Shown here one piece after another: positions 17,897-26,917 of a stretch of DNA of 64,000 nt. How positions within the stretch are numbered: position 1 is the first letter of the stretch; each line of letters starts with the position of its first letter. The notes below the pieces were generated by a model. It was not told the origin of the DNA and did no database searches. It saw nothing but the letters and a program-made list of their open reading frames with translations. The translations under genes and the position numbers were made by a program. The stretch is from Nocardia iowensis (GTDB taxonomy: Bacteria; Actinomycetota; Actinomycetes; Mycobacteriales; Mycobacteriaceae), in the NCBI RefSeq assembly GCF_019222765.1, contig NZ_CP078145.1, positions 7,502,001 through 7,566,000 on the forward strand, given 5' to 3'.

Positions 17897-19378
17897 TCAG
17901 CCGGTCAGTGAATCGGCCCTGGCGGGCTCGTCCTTCGGGCGGGCGGGGGCGGAGTGGCCGTGGCGGAGGAAGAGGGCGGAGGCGATGACGCCGATGAGGA
18001 GGATGGCGGCGGGGAGCAGGGTGGCTTGGCTGAGGGCGGTGCTGAAGGCGTCCTCGACGAATTCGGGGATGGGGCCTTGGCCCGCACCGCCTTCGGCGAC
18101 CTTGCCGCCGCCGAGGCCGTTGGCGGACATGCGGGCGGCGATGAGGGCGCTGATCGCGGCACTGCCGAGAACCGAACCGACCTGGCGGGTGGTGTTGTAG
18201 ACGCCCGCACCCGCGCCGGCCTGTTGGACCGGCAGGTTGTGGGTGGCGGTCGACGCGAGCGGACCCCAAATGCAGGCGTTCGCGAAACCGGCCAGCGCGG
18301 CCGACACCAGGAACCAGACGATCGAAGAGTCCGGCGTCATCAGTGCGGAGAACCAGAAGATCGACACCGCGAACAGCCCGAAGCCGATGGTCGGCACGAT
18401 CCGTGGCTGCACCCGGTCGGCGAACTTGCCGATGAACGGCGCGAAGATGCCGGTGACGATCGCCATCGGCGCGAACACCAGCGCCGACTCGGTCGGCGAC
18501 AGCTCGCGCACCGCCTGCAGGTAGAAGTAGGACGGCACCATGAACGCGGTGACTGCCGCACCCATCGCGGCGATCGCGGTGTTGGACAAGGCGAAGTTGC
18601 GGTCCTTGAACAGGCTCAGCGGCAACAGTGGTTCGCCGCTGTTGCGTGCCTGGTTCACCGCGAAGGCACCGAGCACCACCAGACCGAGGCCGATCATCAC
18701 CCAGATGCGCAGCGACCAGTCGTAGCTGTTGCCCTCCTGGATGCCGAACACCACCAGAAACATGCCGACACCACTGAGCAGCACGCCGGGGATGTCGAAC
18801 TTGTGCTGGTTCGTCGGCAGCGCGGGCACCAGCCACACCGCCAGCGCGAACGCGATAATGCCGAGCGGGACATTGACGATGAAGATCCATTCCCAGCCGA
18901 GGCCGTCGACCAGCACTCCGCCGAGGATCGGCCCGATCAGCGTGGCCAGACCCGCCACGCCGCCCCACAGCCCCATGGCCGCGCCGCGCTTGTCCGGCGG
19001 GAAGGTGCGGGTGATCACCGCCATGGTCTGCGGCGTCATCAGCGCGGCGCCGATGCCCTGCACGGCACGCGCGGCGATCAGCATGGCGATGCTGCCGGAC
19101 AGCCCGCACCACAGCGACGCGGCGGTGAACACGGCGAGCCCGACCAGATAGATGTTCTTGGGGCCGAAGCGATCACCGAGCCGACCGGTGACCAGCAGCG
19201 GCACCGCATAACTGAGCAGGTAGGCGCTGGTCACCCAGATCACCTGGGAGATGTCGGCGTGCAGGTCCGTCATGATCGCCGGGTTGGCGACCGCGACGAT
19301 GGTCATGTCCAGCAGGATCATGAAGAAGCCGACAACCAGCGCGGTGAGCGCCAGCCACGGATTGCGTTGAGTGGTCAT
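17897..19378 (-). CDS. DHA2-type MFS multidrug exporter (14-TM)
   Basis: 493-aa integral membrane proton antiporter. The N-terminus FFMILLDMTIVAVANPAI is the DHA2 motif D1, and TGRLGDRFGPK is the loop 2-3 signature. About 14 hydrophobic helices fit the EmrB/QacA group. It begins inside the last codon of padR (4-nt ATGA overlap), so the regulator and pump form one operon. Substrate is likely a lipophilic drug or metabolite; none can be named. Confidence 0.92.
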   Translation of the reverse strand: MTTQRNPWLALTALVVGFFMILLDMTIVAVANPAIMTDLHADISQVIWVTSAYLLSYAVPLLVTGRLGDRFGPKNIYLVGLAVFTAASLWCGLSGSIAMLIAARAVQGIGAALMTPQTMAVITRTFPPDKRGAAMGLWGGVAGLATLIGPILGGVLVDGLGWEWIFIVNVPLGIIAFALAVWLVPALPTNQHKFDIPGVLLSGVGMFLVVFGIQEGNSYDWSLRIWVMIGLGLVVLGAFAVNQARNSGEPLLPLSLFKDRNFALSNTAIAAMGAAVTAFMVPSYFYLQAVRELSPTESALVFAPMAIVTGIFAPFIGKFADRVQPRIVPTIGFGLFAVSIFWFSALMTPDSSIVWFLVSAALAGFANACIWGPLASTATHNLPVQQAGAGAGVYNTTRQVGSVLGSAAISALIAARMSANGLGGGKVAEGGAGQGPIPEFVEDAFSTALSQATLLPAAILLIGVIASALFLRHGHSAPARPKDEPARADSLTG

Positions 19379-20127
19379 GGATTCGGAGTTCCTATCTCGG
19401 CTGATACCGATGACGGGGGCAGAACGACGGATGGCGCGGCGACGTCGGCCGAGGGTGGCGGCAGACCGGCGCCAGGACTCGGCGGCTCGGCATGATCGGC
19501 ATTCGGCCGGTCGCAGTGCGACTCGACCGTCCGCTCACCGGTGGCCGGATCGAAGTCGTCCCATTCCAGTGTCCCGCTGTCCAATTCGGCGAGGAAGCTC
19601 TGGATCCAGGCGATCTCCGCGCCGAGCCTGGCGCGCTGATAAGGGAGAACGATGGTGTAGCGGCGCGGAACCCCGCGCCCACGCGCCCAGTCGATCATCG
19701 AGTCGACCTCGGCCAGCTCGGCTGCCAAATGTCCGACGCGCTCGCGCAGCAGGGCGAGCACATCGTCCTTGGGCAGGTTGTGCGCCTCACCCAGCGCGAT
19801 CGGGAACACCGGATATTCCGGCGCGGGATACCGCAAAATCTCGGTGATCCGGGCACGTAGCGCCGCCCTGCCACGCTCGGTGATCCGATAGGTGGTGCGT
19901 TCGGGCCGGTTTCCTTCCCGGTCGACGCCTTCGGACCGGACGAAGTCCTGCTCGGCCAGCCGTGTCACCGTGTGATACAGCGAGCCGGGCCGCACCTTGA
20001 CCAGCAGATCCTCCCGGCGCGCGATCAGCAGCTGAAACATCTCGTACGGATGCATCGGCCGCTCCTCGAGCAGCGCGAGCACGGCGATCGCCAGTGGCGT
20101 CACCGCCGGACGCGCCTGCTGCGCCAT
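19375..20127 (-). CDS. PadR-family transcriptional regulator
   Basis: 250-aa regulator with a winged-helix domain (VLALLEERPMHPYEM, then GSLYHTVTRLAEQDF and TYRITERGRAAL), which is the PadR signature. A helical C-terminal dimerisation part follows, with a proline-rich tail of about 60 residues. It is first in a two-gene operon with the DHA2 exporter and probably represses it until a pump substrate is present. A palindrome at 20220-20237 in its upstream region could be its operator. Confidence 0.9.
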   Translation of the reverse strand: MAQQARPAVTPLAIAVLALLEERPMHPYEMFQLLIARREDLLVKVRPGSLYHTVTRLAEQDFVRSEGVDREGNRPERTTYRITERGRAALRARITEILRYPAPEYPVFPIALGEAHNLPKDDVLALLRERVGHLAAELAEVDSMIDWARGRGVPRRYTIVLPYQRARLGAEIAWIQSFLAELDSGTLEWDDFDPATGERTVESHCDRPNADHAEPPSPGAGLPPPSADVAAPSVVLPPSSVSAEIGTPNP

Positions 20128-20219
20128 GCCATTACCTCCCGTAGATCGCTCGTCACGCGAGCCGGAGCCGTCGACTCGGGGCGAACGCTAGCCGCACCCT
20201 CGGACATGCCCCACACCAA

Positions 20220-20237
20220 ATACTCCACACGGAATAT
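20220..20237. promoter_or_regulatory. Candidate operator upstream of padR
   Basis: 18-bp inverted repeat ATACTCC-ACAC-GGAATAT (one mismatch), A/T-rich in an otherwise GC-rich 216-bp gap between padR (start 20127) and the next gene's stop at 20344. It sits about 93 bp before the padR start, a plausible promoter position. The protein that binds is inferred. Confidence 0.4.
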
Positions 20238-20343
20238 ACGGCGCGGAACAATGCCGTCGCAAGGCAGATCGCTCGGTGCGAAAAGTGATCGTGAGCACCG
20301 GGCACCCGCCCGGCGGCCAGGGCTCGCGCGCGATGGACCGAGC

Positions 20344-21060
20344 TCAGTCGGCGGACCGTACGCTCAGGTCAGGGGCTGCGGGCAAGGCATACGTGCGCCG
20401 CATCCGGCCGGTGCCGGGCGTGCTCGCCCAGACGGTAATGGCGAGCAGGCCATCGAGCACCATGGCCAAGACGGCGACCAGCAGCGCGCCGACCAGGACC
20501 CGGTCGTACCGGTACAGGCTGATGCCGTCGAAGATGTAGCGACCGAGCCCGCCGAGGTTGACGTAGGCCGCGATCGTCGCGGTGGCGACCACCTGGAGGG
20601 TGGCCCCGCGCAGCCCGGTGAGCAGGATGGGCATCGCATTTGGCACCTCGACGCGGAACAGGATCTGCCGTTCGGTCATCCCCATGGCCCGCGAGGCGTC
20701 GACGACATCGGCAGGCACATTGGCGATTCCGGCATAGGCACCGGCGAGCAGCGGCGGAATGCCGACGGTTACCAGGGCGAGCAGCGGCGGAATCAAGCCG
20801 AGACCGAGCAGCAGCACCAGGAAGGTGAGCAGGCCGAGCGTCGGCAGGGCACGCATGGCGTTGGCGAAACCGACGAGCACCGCGGCGCCACGCTTGGTGT
20901 GGCCGATCACCAGACCGAGCGGCACCGCGATCGCGGCGGAAATCACGATGGTGAGAAAGCTGTACCAAAGATGTTGGGCGATCCGGGTTTCGATGCCCGC
21001 GGGCCCGTTCCAGTTCGCGCCGTCGGTGAAGTAGTGCCAGGCGTCGATGAAAAGGTTCAC
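20344..21060 (-). CDS. Osmoprotectant ABC transporter permease (OpuCB/ProW-like)
   Basis: 238-aa permease with about six helices and the inner-membrane binding-protein-dependent transport loop (MRALPTLGLLTF; ATATIAAYVNLGGLGRYIFDG). GTG at 21060 overlaps the preceding permease stop by 4 nt (GTGA) and is preferred over an upstream in-frame start. It is third in a four-gene block of binding protein (first), ATPase, permease and this permease (last). It would import glycine betaine, choline or similar compatible solutes. Confidence 0.9.
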   Translation of the reverse strand: MNLFIDAWHYFTDGANWNGPAGIETRIAQHLWYSFLTIVISAAIAVPLGLVIGHTKRGAAVLVGFANAMRALPTLGLLTFLVLLLGLGLIPPLLALVTVGIPPLLAGAYAGIANVPADVVDASRAMGMTERQILFRVEVPNAMPILLTGLRGATLQVVATATIAAYVNLGGLGRYIFDGISLYRYDRVLVGALLVAVLAMVLDGLLAITVWASTPGTGRMRRTYALPAAPDLSVRSAD

Positions 21061-21725
21061 AACGCACCGCCTTTCGCTTTCGCGGACCTGGCGTCGGCCC
21101 GCACCCACGGCGTCGACCAGCGGCCCAGCGCGTAGACGAGACGGTCGAAGATCAAGGCCAGCGCCAAGATAACGATGATGCCCGCGACGATCTCGTCCGG
21201 ATAGTCACGCTGATAGCCCTGGGTGAACAGCTTGCCGACGCCGCCGACGCCGATCAGCGCGCCGACCGACACCATGGCGATATTGGTCACCACCACCACC
21301 CGCAGGCTGGACACGAAAACCGGGATGGCCAAGGGCATGTCGACGGTGAGCGTGCGGCGCAGCGAGCTGAACCCGACCGCGTCGGCGGCATCGATCACCT
21401 CGGCGGACACCGAATCCAGCGCCGCGGGCACCGCGATCACCAGCAGCGCGGTCGAATACACCGTCAACGCGATGATCACGTTCAGCGGATCGATGGTGGA
21501 GATCCCGGCCAGCGGCGGGATGATCACGAACAATGCCAGCGACGGAATGGTGTACGACAGGCTCGCCACGGTCACCGTCACCCGACGCAGCCAAGCGACG
21601 CGGCGAACCAGCGCACCCACCGGAATCGCGATCACCAACCCGAGCATCAGCGGCACCAGCGCCAGGTACAGATGGGTTTTGGTGAACCCCATGATTTCGG
21701 CGAAGTTGTCGATCAAGTACCTCAC
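21057..21725 (-). CDS. Osmoprotectant ABC transporter permease (OpuCD/ProW-like)
   Basis: 222-aa permease, about five to six helices, with the EAA-type loop near IDAADAVGFSSLRRTLTVDM and TNIAMVSVGALIGVGGVGKL. It starts at ATG 21725 within the ATPase stop (ATGA overlap) and runs into the second permease. The two permeases resemble each other in the EAA loop, as in OpuC systems with a heterodimeric channel. Confidence 0.9.
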   Translation of the reverse strand: MRYLIDNFAEIMGFTKTHLYLALVPLMLGLVIAIPVGALVRRVAWLRRVTVTVASLSYTIPSLALFVIIPPLAGISTIDPLNVIIALTVYSTALLVIAVPAALDSVSAEVIDAADAVGFSSLRRTLTVDMPLAIPVFVSSLRVVVVTNIAMVSVGALIGVGGVGKLFTQGYQRDYPDEIVAGIIVILALALIFDRLVYALGRWSTPWVRADARSAKAKGGAL

Positions 21726-22885
21726 GTCGACCCCCCGCCGCTCACTTCCCGCTCGAAGAAGTGCCGATTGCGGTCGGCGTCCTCGGTGGCCCGCTGACCG
21801 GCCAACTGTTGCAGCACCTCGGTGGCCAGTACGCCACCCCGCACCGCGCCCGAATCATCCACGGCGACACCGACACCGGACGGCGAGGAGATCGCGGCGT
21901 CCAGCGCCTGCCGCAGGTCGCCGGTCGGCGTGAACAGCGAACCACCCGCGGACGTGCTCTCCGCCAGCGAACGTCCGGCGCGAACCGCCTCCACGCCGGT
22001 CACGTCCACCCAGCCGCTCGGCCTGCCTTCCGCGTCGACGACCAGCACCCAGTCGCCGCGATCCAACCGCAGGGCGGCCACTTCGGCCGCAGTGGCGGTC
22101 CGGATCTCGTGCAGCGGAACATCTTTCGCTGACCGGAAGGACAGGCCGCGATAGCCGCGGTCGCGCCCGACGAAATCGGCGACGAAATCGGTGGCGGGCT
22201 GGGCGAGCACATGATCAGGCGGGTCGTACTGCTGCAGCACTCCGCCGCGGCCGAACACCGCGACCCGGTCGCCGAGGGTGATCGCCTCGTCGATGTCGTG
22301 CGTGACGAACACGATGGTCTTCTGCAATTCGGCTTGCAGCCTTTGCATTTCGATCTGCAACTCGGCTCGGACCACCGGGTCGACGGCGCTGAACGGCTCA
22401 TCCATCAGCAGCACCGGCGGGTCGGCGGCCAGCGCCCGCGCCACCCCGACGCGTTGCTGCTGCCCGCCGGAGAGCTGTGCCGGATACCGGCCAGCCAGCG
22501 ACCGGTCCAGCCCCACCCGATCGAGCACCTCCAGCGCCGCCGCACGGGCCACCTTGCGCGAATCGCCGCGCAGCACCGGCACGGTCGCCACATTGTCGAC
22601 GACCGTGCGGTGCGGCAGCAGTCCGCCGCTCTGGATCACGTAGCCGATACCGAGCCGCAGCTTGACCGGGTCGACCTTCGAAATGTCCTGTCCGGCAATG
22701 GTGATCGTGCCAGCGCTGGGCGTGATCATCCGGTTGATCATCCGCATCGACGTGGTCTTGCCGCAGCCGGACGGGCCGACGAACACGGTGAACGAGCCGG
22801 AATCAATACGCAGATCGAGATCGGTGACGGCGTGCGTGCCGTCCGGGTAGGTCTTGCTGATGCCGTTGAATTCGATATCGGACAA
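21722..22885 (-). CDS. Osmoprotectant ABC transporter ATPase (OpuCA/ProV-like)
   Basis: 387-aa ATPase with Walker A GPSGCGKTT, Q-loop VIQSGGLLPHRTV, signature LSGGQQQRVGVARAL and Walker B LLMDEPFSAVDP, then the switch THDIDEA. The IQSGGLLPH Q-loop is typical of the glycine-betaine/choline group. A C-terminal region of about 130 residues looks like tandem CBS repeats, which in OpuA/OpuC sense ionic strength or cyclic di-AMP. It lies 9 nt downstream of the binding-protein gene. Confidence 0.92.
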   Translation of the reverse strand: MSDIEFNGISKTYPDGTHAVTDLDLRIDSGSFTVFVGPSGCGKTTSMRMINRMITPSAGTITIAGQDISKVDPVKLRLGIGYVIQSGGLLPHRTVVDNVATVPVLRGDSRKVARAAALEVLDRVGLDRSLAGRYPAQLSGGQQQRVGVARALAADPPVLLMDEPFSAVDPVVRAELQIEMQRLQAELQKTIVFVTHDIDEAITLGDRVAVFGRGGVLQQYDPPDHVLAQPATDFVADFVGRDRGYRGLSFRSAKDVPLHEIRTATAAEVAALRLDRGDWVLVVDAEGRPSGWVDVTGVEAVRAGRSLAESTSAGGSLFTPTGDLRQALDAAISSPSGVGVAVDDSGAVRGGVLATEVLQQLAGQRATEDADRNRHFFEREVSGGGST

Positions 22886-22894
22886 CGGTTTCCC

Positions 22895-23887
22895 CTAACC
22901 GGTCGGCGTGTTCAGCCCTTGCGCGGCTACCCAGGCGACGGCCGCGGCCTTGGGCTCGGTCTTGCTGCTACCGGACACGGCTTCGTTCAGTTTGATCAGC
23001 TCCGCGGTGGTCAGCTTCGCCGAGGCGGCGTTCAACGCGGCCAGCGCCTTGTCGGTCTTCTTGGCCGAATTCAGCAGCGGGACCACGTTCTGCGCGGCGA
23101 AGTTGCGCTTCGGATCTTCCAGCACCACCAGGTCGTTCTGCACGATGGCCGGCGAGGTGGTGAAGATGTCGGCCGCGGTCACCTGCCCCTCGACCAGCGC
23201 GCGCACGGTGGCTGGCCCGCCGCCGTCGGCGATCGGCACGAAGTTGTTCGCGGCGATGTCGAGGTTGTAGTTCTTCTTCAGGCCGGGCAGTCCGCCCGCG
23301 CGCTCCTGAAATTCCGCCGGCGCACCGAATTTCACCTCGGCCGAGTGCGCGGCCAGGTCGGCGATGGTGCGCAGGTTCCAGCGTTCGGCGGTGGCACGGG
23401 TGACCACTACCGCGTCGGAATCCTCCCCGGGGGCCGGGGTGCCGATGGTGAGCTCCGAGCCGAGTGCCTTGGTCAGCGCGCTCTCGACCTCGGCGGCGCT
23501 GGTCGCGGTCGCGTCCTTGTCCAGGTACTGGAGCAGGTTGCCGGTGTATTCGGGGATGACCGAGATCGCGCACTGGCGCACGGCAGGGACGTAGGCCTCG
23601 CGACTGCCGATGTTCAGCTTGGTGTCGACCTTGAAGCCGTTGATACGCAATACCTCCGCGTATATTTCCGCGACGGTCTCCGACTCCGGGAAGTTCGCCG
23701 AGCCGACGATGAGCCCGTCGCCTTCGCAGCTGCCCTTGCTGGCGAGCGGGTCGGAGTTGCCACACGCGGACAGGATCATGGCGGCGGCCAGTGCGGTGGC
23801 GGCGACGATGAACCGGGCGGCGCGCAGCGCCAGCCGCAGCGCCGATCGGCCGTGCCGCGCGGCATCGGGATTGATCGAGGTTTTCAC
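22895..23887 (-). CDS. Osmoprotectant-binding lipoprotein (OpuCC/ProX-like)
   Basis: 330-aa extracytoplasmic solute-binding protein with an N-terminal signal (hydrophobic residues about 25-42) and the lipobox LSAC; the lipidated Cys begins CGNSDPL. The body has OpuAC-family features: VGSANFPESETVAEIY, LNIGSREAYVPAV and YTGNLLQYLD. It is first gene of the transporter operon. Divergent from a second, more distant binding protein at 24024. Confidence 0.92.
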   Translation of the reverse strand: MKTSINPDAARHGRSALRLALRAARFIVAATALAAAMILSACGNSDPLASKGSCEGDGLIVGSANFPESETVAEIYAEVLRINGFKVDTKLNIGSREAYVPAVRQCAISVIPEYTGNLLQYLDKDATATSAAEVESALTKALGSELTIGTPAPGEDSDAVVVTRATAERWNLRTIADLAAHSAEVKFGAPAEFQERAGGLPGLKKNYNLDIAANNFVPIADGGGPATVRALVEGQVTAADIFTTSPAIVQNDLVVLEDPKRNFAAQNVVPLLNSAKKTDKALAALNAASAKLTTAELIKLNEAVSGSSKTEPKAAAVAWVAAQGLNTPTG

Positions 23888-24023
23888 TGAAGTCCTTCCG
23901 GCATGGCGGGCAGTGCGAGGTCCCGGGGCAGCACAGCCACCGGTACATTCTGGGTGTCCATACTGCCCGCTTCAGGGTGTTCCTGTTAGCTCTGTCGGTC
24001 TCTCGGAGAGTTGGTGTCGCCGA

Positions 24024-24917
24024 ATGGTGTTGCCCGCGTCGCTGCGGATACTGGCTCGTTTACTGGTCGTCGCGACCGCCGCACTGGTCGTATCCTGCGG
24101 GAACGGCGAACAGGGCGCGCGGATCACGGTCGGTGCCGGTGATTCGGTCGAGTCCATCCTGCTCGCCGAGATCTACGCGGGCGCGCTGGCGAGAACCGGG
24201 GCCCGCACCTCGGTCGAACCGCATCTCGGCAGCCGTGCCGACTATCTTTCGGCACTCGACGCGGGCCGGATCGACCTGATCGGCGAGCACAGCGGCGCAC
24301 TGCTGGCCTTCCTCGACACCACCGCCCGCGATCGCACACCGGAGCACGTTGGTCGCGCGCTGAGCAAGTCGCTGCCCGAGGGGCTGGTGGTCACCGATGC
24401 CGCCGACGGCACCGACCTGCGGCCGCGAGTCGTGCTCAGCACGGAGACCGCCACGCACGACAACGTGCGCACCATCGCCGATCTCGCGCCGCGATGCGAC
24501 CAGCTCACGGTCGGCGTTGCCCCGGTACCGGACCTGATCACGCTGCCGCCCGCGCTGGAACAGGTGGCGGACTGCGCCTTCGCCGCGACGCTGCCGTTTC
24601 CCGATGCCGAAGCACTGCGAAAGGCCCTGCTGGACGGGCGGATTCAAGCCGGACTGCTGACCGGCCCGCCCGCCGTGGTCCCCGGCTCGACCGACGGGCT
24701 GACGATCCTGTCCGACGACACCTATGCCGTGCGCGCCGAGAACGTGCTGCCGCTGCTGCGCAAGGGCGCGCTGGACGAGCGCCGGATCGAGAAACTGAAT
24801 TACGTTGCGGGCGAGCTCAGCACCGACGATCTCGCCACCATGATCCGCCGGATCAGGGACGACCGGGCCGAGCCCGCCGAGGTGGCGCGCACCTGGCTGG
24901 ACGACCACTCGTTGTAA
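24024..24917 (+). CDS. Second osmoprotectant-type substrate-binding lipoprotein
   Basis: 297-aa lipoprotein related to the OpuCC-like protein on the other side of the 136-bp divergent promoter region. It has lipobox VVSC (Cys about residue 25, CGNGEQ), then ILLAEIYAGAL, LGSRADYLSALDAGRIDLIGE and YAVRAENVLPLL, which align with the OpuAC-like fold. ATG at 24024 gives a short basic n-region and a proper signal peptide. There are no permeases or ATPase of its own, so it may feed the adjacent transporter with another solute or act as a sensor. Start choice moderately sure. Confidence 0.82.
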   Translation: MVLPASLRILARLLVVATAALVVSCGNGEQGARITVGAGDSVESILLAEIYAGALARTGARTSVEPHLGSRADYLSALDAGRIDLIGEHSGALLAFLDTTARDRTPEHVGRALSKSLPEGLVVTDAADGTDLRPRVVLSTETATHDNVRTIADLAPRCDQLTVGVAPVPDLITLPPALEQVADCAFAATLPFPDAEALRKALLDGRIQAGLLTGPPAVVPGSTDGLTILSDDTYAVRAENVLPLLRKGALDERRIEKLNYVAGELSTDDLATMIRRIRDDRAEPAEVARTWLDDHSL

Positions 24918-24958
24918 ATCCGCACGGTGGGCACCCGAGGTGGCTAACGTCTCCAGGC

Positions 24959-25171
24959 GTGAGTATCCGGTTCATCGGCGGCTACGTGGCCCTCGTGGCG
25001 ATCCTGTTGTTCGTCTGGGCGAGCTACTCGGACAAGAATCCCGTGTTCGCGATCTCCCTCGTCGTCGCGCTTGGCGCGATGGTCGCCCTGAACCTCTGGA
25101 TCAGGGCATCGGCTCGCACCACGCGAAAGGCGCCTCGTCCCGATCGGAACAAGGCGCCTTCCGGCGAGTGA
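24959..25171 (+). CDS. Small two-helix membrane protein, function unknown
   Basis: 70-aa protein from GTG 24959 with two hydrophobic segments (about residues 5-22 and 30-50) and a basic C-terminal tail rich in Arg, Lys and Pro. I do not recognise a family. It lies 41 nt after the second binding-protein gene and could be co-transcribed with it. The last codons include one arm of an inverted repeat shared with the malic-enzyme terminator. Confidence 0.6.
   Translation: MSIRFIGGYVALVAILLFVWASYSDKNPVFAISLVVALGAMVALNLWIRASARTTRKAPRPDRNKAPSGE
25127..25160. terminator. Stem-loop overlapping the end of the small membrane gene
   Basis: Inverted repeat with 9-bp arms AAGGCGCCT / AGGCGCCTT (25127-25135, 25152-25160). 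It is located just downstream of the malic enzyme stop (25181, minus strand) and followed there by TTT. It may stop transcription from both directions even though it lies inside the plus-strand reading frame. Confidence 0.45.
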
Positions 25172-25180
25172 GCGAACCTG

Positions 25181-26377
<1,197 letters not shown>

Positions 26378-26917
26378 GATTTCACTCCTGCTCGGGCCGG
26401 ACAAACCGGGGGACGGTTACCGCCGGGTATATAGGTATAAGTGTCTATGGTCGCTCCGCAGGCTCCGCTCCTGTGGATTCTTTACGCTCATCGAGTGCGC
26501 TGACCGGTACGTTTCGCGTCCGACGGCGGGTCGCGAAAACCCGTCGGCGGAAGCCGGGCACGAAGGCGGCGGCTTGCGTAACCACGCAGTGCCCGGCGGA
26601 CGCCGCATCAACAGAGCCGATTTCGCTGACGTGGCGCGGCACTGATCCGCGGAGCGGGAGCCGGACGGGTGGGTCCGGACAGAACATGCGGCGTGATCCT
26701 CGGGTCGCGACGGTGCGTCGTGAGGCGGAGATCTCCGTAACTCCGGTACCCGGCGGTGGCTTAGGTACGGAATCCGACACATTCTGCCAGCATGGTCCGC
26801 GACTTGCCAAACCGATCGGGTCTCCGCCGTGTCGCGCGCCTGTATCCAGCGTAGGCCGCGGGAATTACCGGGCCGTAAGCGAAAACTCGCACGCCACCGG
26901 CGCCGGGCGGTGAGTTG
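26378..26917. other. 540-bp region without a supported gene
   Basis: Upstream region of malic enzyme and the 3' side of the flavoprotein gene. An A/T-rich stretch (GGGTATATAGGTATAAGTG, around 26428-26446) could hold the malic-enzyme promoter on the minus strand (TATACC elements). Short open frames exist on both strands, but none has a ribosome site, sensible composition or a recognisable product. I see no tRNA or strong hairpin. Confidence 0.5.

Noticed and set aside
17954..19495. A 513-codon plus-strand frame across the MFS gene
   Set aside because: Antisense to a clear 14-helix transporter; the translation is an unnatural Arg/Glu/His/Gly mixture.
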